A stretch of 64,000 nucleotides of DNA, from positions 62,001-126,000 of the forward strand of contig PGXV01000002.1 of the NCBI GenBank assembly GCA_002839315.1, written 5' to 3'. The translations under genes were made by a program, and so were the position numbers. This DNA is from Spirochaetae bacterium HGW-Spirochaetae-3. Lineage in GTDB: Bacteria > Spirochaetota > Spirochaetia > Treponematales > UBA12059. Positions 50,033-57,555 of this stretch are shown piece by piece. The notes under the pieces are model-generated. The model was not told the origin of the DNA and did not search any database. It saw nothing but the letters and a program-made list of their open reading frames with translations. The stretch's first letter is position 1; each line of letters opens with the position of its first letter.

Positions 50033-51319
50033 TTATTTGAATACGTCCTTGTTGGCCTTGGCGTCTATGGCGCGTACCGCCTCGGCGACGCCGAGGGATC
50101 CGTTGAACACGAGGTCGAGCTGGGCGGAGATGATATCCTGGAACTGCGCGTACTTGCCCGTCGCGACGCACTCGTACTGCACCTTGGGGTCGAGATAGGC
50201 CCCGGTCGCCACGAATGGATCCTTCGCGGGCGGCTCGCTGACGAATCCGGGCTCGTTAAGCAGCCGCTTATACGAAGGCATGCCTATGCCCAGGGCGGTT
50301 ACGAGCCCGAGGCTCTCGTCGCTGAGTATGTGCCTCAGCAGCGCGACACTCAGCTCGGGGTTCGCCGCCTTGGCGTTGCACGCGAGGCCGGCGGTGATGA
50401 TAGGATTGAGGCGGGTCGTGCCCATGGGCATCTCGACCGCCGACCACTTGAAGCCGGCGCAGGTCTCGCGGTAGGTCGGGACCGCCCAGCGGCCGGTCGG
50501 GAACATCGCTACCTTGCCGGTCTCGAAGAGCTGAGTCTGGGACATGCCCATGCTGGAGACGGCCGACGGCGACGGCGAGCTCTTGTCGTCCACGATGACG
50601 GCGCGCATCGCCTCCAGGCCCTTGATGACGGCGGGGGAGTCCCAGTTGGATTTCCCGTCCTTGAACCACTCTCCGCCGTAGTTGCCGATGAAGGCCATCC
50701 AGTCTGCCCGGTAATTCTCGAGCGCGGTCCCGTACTGGGAGACGCGTGCTCCGTCCGTCTTGGTAAGGCGCCTCGCTATATCCCTATAGTCGTCGACGGT
50801 CCACGCCGACGTCGGCAGGGGTATGCCCTCGGCCGCGAACAGGTCCTCGTTGATATACATGACTATGGGCTGCCAGTCCTTGGGTATGGCGAAGAGCCCG
50901 CCGTCGACCTGGCCGTATCGGAGCAGACCGTCGACGAAATCGTCGGTAAGCTCGGGATACTTCGCGGCGTAGGGAGCGAGGTCGAGGCATACGCCGTCGC
51001 GGGCGTACTGGGCGATTCGCCCCTCGGCCAGGTAGAATACGTCCGGCGTCGTACCGCCGGCGATCATGGTCTGCAGCTTGGTATAATAATCGTCCGGGGT
51101 AAAGATGAAATTCACCTTGACGCCTGGATTCGCGGCTTCGAAGGACTTGAGGACCTTGTCGTACATCAGGCGCTCGGCCTCGTCGCCCCAGCTCATGAAC
51201 GAGACCGTCCCCGAGAGTCCGCCGCCGGCCTTGGCGGGCGGCTCCTTCCCGCCGCACGATACGAGTACCGCGATCGCGGTCGCGATCGCCATTACCGCGA
51301 GCATAGTGCCTTTTCGCAT
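50033..51319 (-). CDS. Sugar ABC transporter substrate-binding lipoprotein
   Basis: Captures the sugar outside the inner membrane for import. The signal peptide ends in V-L-V-S-C (Cys at about 22); the mature protein has the family I fold with F-M-S-W-G-D-E at the start, D-V-F-Y-L near 95 and aromatic residues (W in K-D-W-Q-P-I-V) that could stack on sugar. ATG 51319 follows AAGGAGG. 428 residues. First gene of the four-gene importer/GH127 operon. Specificity for arabino-oligosaccharides is inferred from the operon. Confidence 0.93.
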   Translation of the reverse strand: MRKGTMLAVMAIATAIAVLVSCGGKEPPAKAGGGLSGTVSFMSWGDEAERLMYDKVLKSFEAANPGVKVNFIFTPDDYYTKLQTMIAGGTTPDVFYLAEGRIAQYARDGVCLDLAPYAAKYPELTDDFVDGLLRYGQVDGGLFAIPKDWQPIVMYINEDLFAAEGIPLPTSAWTVDDYRDIARRLTKTDGARVSQYGTALENYRADWMAFIGNYGGEWFKDGKSNWDSPAVIKGLEAMRAVIVDDKSSPSPSAVSSMGMSQTQLFETGKVAMFPTGRWAVPTYRETCAGFKWSAVEMPMGTTRLNPIITAGLACNAKAANPELSVALLRHILSDESLGLVTALGIGMPSYKRLLNEPGFVSEPPAKDPFVATGAYLDPKVQYECVATGKYAQFQDIISAQLDLVFNGSLGVAEAVRAIDAKANKDVFK

Positions 51320-51387
51320 GTCTTTCCTCCTTGGAAATTCCGTGGAAGCGGTCGATCCGCCCCTCACCGCGTCGAGCTACGGCTATA

Positions 51388-51416
51388 TTGACACATTTAG
51401 ACCGAACGGCAAGAAT
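51388..51416 (+). promoter_or_regulatory. Candidate promoter of the AraC-family gene
   Basis: Perfect TTGACA (51388-51393), 17 bases, AAGAAT (51411-51416). It lies in the 113-base divergent region with the importer operon, so a regulator bound here could act on both. Confidence 0.5.
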
Positions 51417-51432
51417 CCAATAGGTGTACAAA

Positions 51433-52278
51433 ATGAGTACGATTCCGACCTCCGCGCCATCATCGCTCGCATTCGGTTGCCCTTCGCCGTTGGACGTAGA
51501 GAACGGAGGCCTCTTCGTAAGCCGGGGGTCGGGACGCCACCCGGATCGCGTCCTCGCGTCGTACGAGATAATGCTGGTCGTACGCGGCGAGCTCCGGCTC
51601 CGGGAACCGGACGCCGGATACGAAGTAAGCCCGGGCGGGTACCTGATACTGGTCCCCGGGGTCAGGCACTGGGCCGAGGAGGACTTCCCGCCTGACCTGG
51701 AGTTCTTCTGGCTGCACTTCAGGCTCCTGCCGGGGAAGTCCAAGGCGGGACGAGGCGAGGGGCTCGCGATACCGAGAACGGGTCGGGCGAGCGACCCCGA
51801 TCGCCTGTCGGAATTGTTCCGCTGGTTCCTGGACGCGCAGGAAAAGGGAAAGCTCGACAAGAGGCTGGCCAACGTCCTCTGCGTCACGATGCTCGTACTG
51901 CTGGCCAGTGAGCCGGGGCGCGAGGACGACGAGCGCATACCGCTGATCGCCAGGCAGGCCAGGCGAATACTGCTCAAGTCGTTCCTGGAAGACATATCGA
52001 CGGGAGGACTAGCAGGGCGGCTCGGGTGCAATCAGGACTACCTCGGGCGCGTCTACAGGCAGAGCTTCGGAGCTTCCGTCATGAGCGACATGCACTCGAT
52101 GCGCGTCCGCCTGGCGAAGAGGCTACTCCTCGACGAGAGGCTCAACGTCAACCAGGTATCCGTACAATGCGGCTATTCCGACGCCACCTATTTCAGGCGG
52201 ATGTTCAAGCGCTTCGAGGGCGTATCGCCGCGAGCGTACCGGGAAATGTACTCGTATACGCACATCAATCGGGTATAG
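51433..52278 (+). CDS. AraC-family transcriptional regulator
   Basis: A 281-residue activator-type regulator with an N-terminal cupin sugar-binding domain (G-G-Y-L-I-L-V-P-G-V-R-H-W near 70-85) and a C-terminal double helix-turn-helix (about 180-280) ending in the F-K-R-F-E-G-V-S-P-R-A-Y-R signature. The start at ATG 51433 has AGGTG six bases before it; GTG 51424 is an alternative that would sit seven bases after the -10. It is divergent from the importer operon, its most likely target, and convergent with the GH42 gene (three-base gap). Confidence 0.9.
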   Translation: MSTIPTSAPSSLAFGCPSPLDVENGGLFVSRGSGRHPDRVLASYEIMLVVRGELRLREPDAGYEVSPGGYLILVPGVRHWAEEDFPPDLEFFWLHFRLLPGKSKAGRGEGLAIPRTGRASDPDRLSELFRWFLDAQEKGKLDKRLANVLCVTMLVLLASEPGREDDERIPLIARQARRILLKSFLEDISTGGLAGRLGCNQDYLGRVYRQSFGASVMSDMHSMRVRLAKRLLLDERLNVNQVSVQCGYSDATYFRRMFKRFEGVSPRAYREMYSYTHINRV

Positions 52279-52281
52279 GCG

Positions 52282-54288
52282 CTATTGAGCTGGTCCCGTC
52301 GGCACCTTCGCCCAGTCCCAGGGGCCGAGCGTGACGCCGTACGCTCGGCGGCGGCGGGGGGAATGGTTGAGCACGAGGCGCCACGACCGGCCTTCGGAAT
52401 CGCGGCGGACGACGGACTCGACGTCCGCGCCGACGAAGCGCGGCCTCAGGCCGGCCGCCCTGAGGATCCGCCTGTACAGCATGAGCATCGCGATCGGGTC
52501 GGGACTGGTGCCGATGTACCAGACGAGGCCCTCGCCGACGCGGTTGACGGTAGCCGCGGGATATCCGCGATAGAATTTGCCCCGGTCGGTCCATACGGCG
52601 ACGGCCTCGGCCGAACCGGGCTCTATGATGTCGGCCCATACGGAACCGCGGCCGGGTACGGCGCCTACGCGCAGCCGGGCCCTCGTAGCGTTGAGCGACT
52701 CGAAACGCGGGACCGTAACGCCCGCGAGCTCGGCGAACACTCCCGGTAGCGGGGCCTCGACGTTACGGTCCCTAAGGTCGCGCGCTCCGGCGCGGTACCC
52801 GAGTACCAGCGAGCCGCCCCGCTCCACCCAATCAGCGAGCCGCGCCGCGAGGGCGGGATCGGCCATCTGGTACAGCGGCAACGACACGACCCGGTACTTC
52901 TCCGTATCGAGCGAGCGGGTCGACGACACGTCGGCGCCGACGCCGAGCGTGGCGTATGGGGCGAACCATGACGCGAGCTCCTTGTCATAGCCCGCCTGTA
53001 CGGTCGGGGACGCCCGGAGGAGGAGGCCCGTGGACAGGTACTGCTCGCGGAGGACGCGCGCGTCGTCCTTAGAATACGCGACGCACACGGGGCTCTCCAC
53101 GCGTTCGCCGGCGATAGACGACAGCTCGGCCGCGGCCCGCTTCATCATCGCGGCTATGACGCGCAGCCGCTCCGTCTCCCGATCATCGCCGTCGACGAGA
53201 CCGTAGCACAGCTGTTCCTGCCCGAACGGAGCCGTACGCCAGCGGAAGAATACTATGCGCTCGGCGCCCCTCGCGACGGCCTGAACCGCCCACAGCGCGA
53301 CCCGGGATTCCGGCGGCAGGTGGCCGAGGCAGGCGTGGCCCTGGAAGCCCGACATCTCCTCCATCACCGTGAACGGGCCGCCGCCGCGTAGCCCTCGCGC
53401 GTACGATTGCGCTACCGCGTTGAACTGCCACGGCAACGGCTCGTCCTGGTCCCCCCATACGGGATAATTATCCCATGACGCGAAGTCCATGCCCTCGGTC
53501 AGGGCCTCCATGTCTATGGCGTTGGACAGAGGCGGAGGGAACAGGTTCGTCGTTATCCATTGCCGCGGCGACGCGGAGGCGCGGAGCGCGCCGGTCTGGG
53601 CCTGGGCGAAACGCTCCGCGGAATCAGAGCAGAAGCGATCGTAGTCGAGCGTCAGCGCGGGATTCTGCGCGCTGGAAGGCTGCAGGCCGGCGACCGGCAC
53701 CTGTTCGAAATTAGCGTAGGTGGTATTCCAGAAGACGGAACCCCACGCCTCGTTGAGGGCGCCTATATCTCCGTAACGCGCCGTCAGCCAGCGCGGCCAC
53801 GCGGCGCGGCAGTGAGCGCAGGCGCAGCGGTCCGAGCCTTCGTGCCCTATCTCGTTGTCCACCTGAAAACCCGCGACTCGGACGTCGCCGCCGTACCGCT
53901 CCGCGATCGCGCGGACCACGCGCAGGGTCGCCGACGCATACTCGGGCGCGTTGTAGCACAGGTTGCGCCTGGTACCGTACGCGTGCGGAACGCCGGAGGG
54001 AGAGACGCGGAACACCGGCCGATCCGAGAGCCATTGCGGGGGAGTAGCGGTAGGCGTGCCGACGACAACATGGAGCCCCGCGGCGGACAGCGTACCTATC
54101 GCCCTGTCGAACAAGGAGAAGTCGAAGCGGCCTGGTTCGGGCTCCACGACCGTCCAGGCGAACTCCATGAGCCGGACGCACCGAAAGCCGTACCCGGCGA
54201 TGCGCTCCGCGTCGATCCCCCACCGCGACTCGTCCCACTGTTCCGGGTACCAGTCGACCCCGAATTCCAGGCCGCCCATCGGGTTCAT
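52282..54288 (-). CDS. GH42 beta-galactosidase
   Basis: Cytosolic glycosidase that cleaves terminal beta-galactosides, typically from plant galactan or arabinogalactan oligosaccharides. It has an N-terminal TIM barrel with G-V-D-W-Y-P-E-Q-W, the acid/base Glu in Q-V-D-N-E-I-G and the nucleophile Glu in V-M-E-E-M-S-G-F, a C-x-C-x-x-C zinc-type cysteine group near 155, and trimerisation and beta domains behind. 668 residues, no signal peptide. The start ATG overlaps the adenylate cyclase stop (ATGA), so it is translationally coupled to that gene. It complements the GH127 enzyme for arabinogalactan-type material. Confidence 0.93.
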   Translation of the reverse strand: MNPMGGLEFGVDWYPEQWDESRWGIDAERIAGYGFRCVRLMEFAWTVVEPEPGRFDFSLFDRAIGTLSAAGLHVVVGTPTATPPQWLSDRPVFRVSPSGVPHAYGTRRNLCYNAPEYASATLRVVRAIAERYGGDVRVAGFQVDNEIGHEGSDRCACAHCRAAWPRWLTARYGDIGALNEAWGSVFWNTTYANFEQVPVAGLQPSSAQNPALTLDYDRFCSDSAERFAQAQTGALRASASPRQWITTNLFPPPLSNAIDMEALTEGMDFASWDNYPVWGDQDEPLPWQFNAVAQSYARGLRGGGPFTVMEEMSGFQGHACLGHLPPESRVALWAVQAVARGAERIVFFRWRTAPFGQEQLCYGLVDGDDRETERLRVIAAMMKRAAAELSSIAGERVESPVCVAYSKDDARVLREQYLSTGLLLRASPTVQAGYDKELASWFAPYATLGVGADVSSTRSLDTEKYRVVSLPLYQMADPALAARLADWVERGGSLVLGYRAGARDLRDRNVEAPLPGVFAELAGVTVPRFESLNATRARLRVGAVPGRGSVWADIIEPGSAEAVAVWTDRGKFYRGYPAATVNRVGEGLVWYIGTSPDPIAMLMLYRRILRAAGLRPRFVGADVESVVRRDSEGRSWRLVLNHSPRRRRAYGVTLGPWDWAKVPTGPAQ

Positions 54289-55940
54289 ATCTCGACGGGC
54301 TTGGGAGCGATGGCCTTGCGCAGGCATGTCTCCAGGTAGAAGCGGGACGCGCCGTCGTCAGGCACGTTCTCGAGGGCGCGCTTGAAGTAGAATACGCCCT
54401 GCGAATAGTCCTTCTGGTAGTACGCCATCATCCCCTGCTCGAAGAAGGTATTCGACTTCATCTTCCGCTCGAACAGCTCCTCGGGCAGGCCGTCGAATAT
54501 CTCGAATACGGATACCGGCGCGTCCTTGCCCTTCACGCGGACCTTGCCGATGAAGCGGTACTTGTACTTGCCCGGGTCCTCGAGGAGCATGAACGTACGC
54601 TCGCTTATGACCAACGGTATGTTGAACGCCTTGGCTATGCTCTGGAGCCTGGACGACAGGTTGACCGCGTCGGATATCACGGTACCCTCCATGCGGTCTG
54701 AGACGCCGACCACGCCGAGCATCAGGGGGCCGGTATGGATGCCGATGCCCATGGAGATGGGCCGGTAGTTCATGTTGGCCCGGTGGCCGTTGTACTCTAT
54801 CATCTTCATCTGCATCTCTACCGCGCTCTCGACGGCTTGGTCGGCCCCGCCGTTCTTCGCGAACAGCGCCATGATGCCGTCGCCCATATACTTGTCTATG
54901 AAGCCCTCGTGCGCGTTGATCACGGGCACGACGCGGGACAGGTACGAATTGATGAACGCGAAGCTCTCCTCGGGGGTTAGCCGCTCGGACAGCTCGGTAA
55001 ACGCTCGTATATCCGAGAAGAAGATGGTCATATCCTTCTTGACGTGGTCGCCCAGCCTCAGGTCGAAGAAATCCTGCTTCTGCAGGTGCTCGAGGAATTC
55101 CGTCGGTATGAAGCGTTTTATCGAGGCGCCTATCATCGCGGCGTAGTCGTCCAGGGCCGTATCCTCCGGAGCGGGCTTAGCCAGCTCCAGCATGGCCGCC
55201 AGGAGCGTCGCCAGCCCCATCAGCCCGTCGGCGGCCGTCATCGCGGGGCCCGCGTATCCATCCAGGGACGCGGCGAAGCCGAAGCCTAGAAGCCTGGCCA
55301 ACGACAGGAAGGCCGCCGCCGCCCAGACCGCGCCCCACGGGACCGATCCGCCGATGAGCCTGGAGGCGGCGGGAGCGCCCTTGGCCGCGGCGGCGAAGAA
55401 CGGCGTCGAGCTAAGCGCGTGCAGGGCCAACAGGATGATGGCGGCGGTCTCTATGAACGCGTAGCTTGAAGGCCCCAGGACGGCGCCGGCGATAGCGGCA
55501 AGCGCCACCGCGCCAGCGACCGCGTACGATGATACGCGCCAGGATTTCCTTATCGTCATATCGCACGTCAGGTCAGTCAGATAGGCGATCGCGGCGCGCG
55601 AGGCGGCGAAGAAAAGGAGCGCCACAGGAAGATGCGGCAATCCGGCCGCCTCGGCGACGAGCGGCGCCGTGTATACCGATAAGGAAGCGCCATAGTACAA
55701 CGCGGCCGCGCGATATACTCGGGCGCGCCTTCTATATGCCGCGAGCGCTATCGAAAACGAGAGCAAGGCAAGCCAGAAAGCGAGTATTCCGAATCTAACC
55801 ACGGGCATTATACCGAGGATCGATTCCAATGAACTTTTCAACATCATATATGCATAATAACCTTTATAAAACGACTTTGCCATCCTAAAATAGGGATCGA
55901 CGCCCGCATCGAACATCAGGAAGCTGTGGACAGATGCCAT
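54285..55940 (-). CDS. Membrane-bound class III adenylate cyclase
   Basis: Makes cAMP from ATP. About seven hydrophobic segments (to about residue 260) form an unknown membrane sensor, followed by the cyclase domain with metal aspartates in F-F-S-D-I-R and Y-M-G-D-G, a Lys just before Y-M-G-D and an Asp in I-S-D-A-V-N (the adenine-selecting pair), and the N-L-S-S-R transition-state residues. A TPR-like helix pair ends the protein. The start is uncertain: ATG 55940 is preferred because a TTGAAT-16-TAAAAC promoter ends seven bases before it; the open frame extends to 56006 by TTG, and ATGs at 55883 and 55847 are alternatives. None has a good ribosome site. Confidence 0.85.
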   Translation of the reverse strand: MASVHSFLMFDAGVDPYFRMAKSFYKGYYAYMMLKSSLESILGIMPVVRFGILAFWLALLSFSIALAAYRRRARVYRAAALYYGASLSVYTAPLVAEAAGLPHLPVALLFFAASRAAIAYLTDLTCDMTIRKSWRVSSYAVAGAVALAAIAGAVLGPSSYAFIETAAIILLALHALSSTPFFAAAAKGAPAASRLIGGSVPWGAVWAAAAFLSLARLLGFGFAASLDGYAGPAMTAADGLMGLATLLAAMLELAKPAPEDTALDDYAAMIGASIKRFIPTEFLEHLQKQDFFDLRLGDHVKKDMTIFFSDIRAFTELSERLTPEESFAFINSYLSRVVPVINAHEGFIDKYMGDGIMALFAKNGGADQAVESAVEMQMKMIEYNGHRANMNYRPISMGIGIHTGPLMLGVVGVSDRMEGTVISDAVNLSSRLQSIAKAFNIPLVISERTFMLLEDPGKYKYRFIGKVRVKGKDAPVSVFEIFDGLPEELFERKMKSNTFFEQGMMAYYQKDYSQGVFYFKRALENVPDDGASRFYLETCLRKAIAPKPVEI

Positions 55941-55947
55941 TTCCCGT

Positions 55948-55975
55948 GTTTTACTAATCAAACGGTAGCATTCAA
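55948..55975 (-). promoter_or_regulatory. Candidate promoter of the adenylate cyclase/GH42 unit
   Basis: Minus-strand TTGAAT (55975-55970), 16 bases, TAAAAC (55953-55948), seven bases before ATG 55940. The surrounding 56000 region is AT-rich. Confidence 0.35.
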
Positions 55976-56021
55976 TAGTTGAAATTAATATATTCCGAGG
56001 TCTCAAATCGATACGTAACGA

Positions 56022-56050
56022 TTGAAATTAAACTGATGCTCGGATAAACT
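56022..56050 (+). promoter_or_regulatory. Candidate promoter of the hydrogenase operon
   Basis: TTGAAA (56022-56027), 17 bases, TAAACT (56045-56050), giving a leader of about 47 bases with a G-run ribosome site. Two ATCGAT sequences flank an AT stretch in the leader (56068-56086). No Rex-type TTGTGAA-N-TTCACAA site is visible. Confidence 0.5.
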
Positions 56051-56103
56051 GTCGTCGAAATACTATCGATATGTTTTTATCGATGTTTATAGGGGGGAAC
56101 AAC

Positions 56104-56583
56104 ATGGCAGTGGCTCAGATCGAGTTTTCAAAAGAACTCCAGAGCTTCATACGCGAGTGGAAAGACAAGCCAGGTAGCTTGATCATGATACTCCATCGCG
56201 TACAAGAAGAGTTCAGCTTCATTCCGCGGGAAGCCGCGGAACGGCTATCCAGGGATTTAAATATGCCCTTGGCCAAGATCTACGGCGTAGTCACGTTCTA
56301 TCACTACTTCAAGACCACGAAGCCGGGCAAGCATCGCATCGCGATATGCCTCGGTACGGCCTGCTACCTGAAGGGCGGGCAGACGCTACTCGAGGAAGCC
56401 GAGAGCATCCTGGGTATCAAGGGTAACGAAGTCACCGAAGACGGGCTTTTCTCCATCGACGCTGTCCGTTGCGTCGGTTGCTGCGGCCTGGCTCCCGTAA
56501 TAATGGTCGGCGACGAAGTCTACGGTAAGCTCACCAAGGACCAGATGCCGGAAATAATCGCCAAGTACAAGAACCTCGGATAA
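56104..56583 (+). CDS. hndA: Hydrogenase subunit HndA/HydC (NuoE-like, [2Fe-2S])
   Basis: Small thioredoxin-fold electron-transfer subunit of a multimeric [FeFe] hydrogenase. The two cysteine pairs that hold the [2Fe-2S] cluster are C-L-G-T-A-C and C-V-G-C. An N-terminal helical bundle (1-75) precedes the fold. The start is ATG 56104 behind a GGGGGGAA ribosome site; the frame upstream is leader. 159 residues is the usual size. First gene of the five-gene operon. Confidence 0.94.
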   Translation: MAVAQIEFSKELQSFIREWKDKPGSLIMILHRVQEEFSFIPREAAERLSRDLNMPLAKIYGVVTFYHYFKTTKPGKHRIAICLGTACYLKGGQTLLEEAESILGIKGNEVTEDGLFSIDAVRCVGCCGLAPVIMVGDEVYGKLTKDQMPEIIAKYKNLG

Positions 56584-56587
56584 TCGG

Positions 56588-57127
56588 ATGCATTTCGCCG
56601 TCTGCGACTTCCTCCTCGACTTGGTTCAGAATTCGGTAGAGGCCGGCGCGATGACGGTTACCGTCAGCGTCGCCGAGGAGCGGAACGTGGTAGAGGCGAC
56701 CGTCGAGGACGACGGCGAGGGAATGGACGGAGAAGAGCTGGCGAAGGCCAAGGATCCGTTCTATACGGACGGACGGAAGCATTCCAGAAGGAAAGTAGGC
56801 CTCGGCATACCGTTCCTGCTGCAATCGCTTTCACTGGCCGGAGGGTCCCACGAGTTCTCTTCCCGCAAGGGAGAGGGAACGAGACTCTCGTTCAGCTTCC
56901 CGGCGGACGGCATCGATACGCCCCCCTTGGGCGACGTAACGGGCCTCTTCCTCTCGGCGATGTGCTTCGACGGCGATTACGAGCTTATAGTACGGCGACG
57001 GGCCCCGGCCCGCGGCGTCGATTACGAGATCAGGCGGTCCGAGATCATCGAGGCCGTCGGTCCCCTGACCGACGCGGGCGCGCTGGTATCGGTCCGCGAA
57101 TTCCTGGCTTCGCAAGAAGCCTCGTGA
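56588..57127 (+). CDS. HATPase-domain protein within the hydrogenase operon
   Basis: A 179-residue protein with a histidine-kinase-type ATP-binding fold: N box (L-V-Q-N-S-V-E-A-G-A), G1 (E-D-D-G-E-G-M), the K-D-P-F-Y-T-D-G lid region, G2 (G-L-G-I-P-F) and G3 (G-E-G-T). There is no phospho-accepting histidine domain or receiver. The last 70 residues are a separate domain I do not recognise. It starts four bases after hndA. Similar genes are known to me in hydrogenase operons of clostridia-like anaerobes, but their role is not established; it may sense nucleotide state or act as a serine kinase. Confidence 0.85.
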   Translation: MHFAVCDFLLDLVQNSVEAGAMTVTVSVAEERNVVEATVEDDGEGMDGEELAKAKDPFYTDGRKHSRRKVGLGIPFLLQSLSLAGGSHEFSSRKGEGTRLSFSFPADGIDTPPLGDVTGLFLSAMCFDGDYELIVRRRAPARGVDYEIRRSEIIEAVGPLTDAGALVSVREFLASQEAS

Positions 57128-57143
57128 CGAAAGGAACCATAAA

Positions 57144-57539
57144 ATGGCGAAAATGACCCTGGAACAGCTCAGGAAACTCCGCGAGGAGAAGAAGGGCGAT
57201 ATGGTCAGGCGCGACGTCGAAGGAAAGAACATCCAGATCATCGTGGGCATGGGCACCTGCGGAATAGCCGCGGGAGCCAAGCAGACATTCGATGAGATAG
57301 TCAAGGTCGTGGACGAGAACAAGATGACGGCCGACGTGATCATCAGGCAGACGGGCTGCATGGGCCTCTGCCACGTCGAACCGACCGTCGAGATCGTCAT
57401 GCCCGGCATGCCGGCGACCATCTACGGCAAGGTCGACGTACCGACCGCGCGAGAGATAGTAATAAAGCACGTCGTCGGCAAGACGCTCGTCGAGAACCAT
57501 ATCTACGATCGGCCCGCGGTCGATATCGTCAAGAAATAG
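57144..57539 (+). CDS. hndB: HndB-like small hydrogenase subunit
   Basis: A 131-residue thioredoxin-like protein resembling HndB of the NADP-reducing hydrogenase of Desulfovibrio. It has a charged helical N-terminus (1-30), the G-M-G-T-C-G-I-A-A-G-A loop and C-M-G-L-C further on. The first cysteine expected in a [2Fe-2S] protein of this fold is a glycine, leaving three, so its cluster would need a fourth, non-Cys ligand or be absent. It lies 16 bases before hndC. Confidence 0.9.
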   Translation: MAKMTLEQLRKLREEKKGDMVRRDVEGKNIQIIVGMGTCGIAAGAKQTFDEIVKVVDENKMTADVIIRQTGCMGLCHVEPTVEIVMPGMPATIYGKVDVPTAREIVIKHVVGKTLVENHIYDRPAVDIVKK

Positions 57540-57555
57540 GGCGGAGGCCGAAATC

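Noticed and set aside
49953-50171. N-terminal extension of the MalF-type permease
   Set aside because: Overlaps the binding-protein gene and the intercistronic hairpin; ATG 49952 has the ribosome site.
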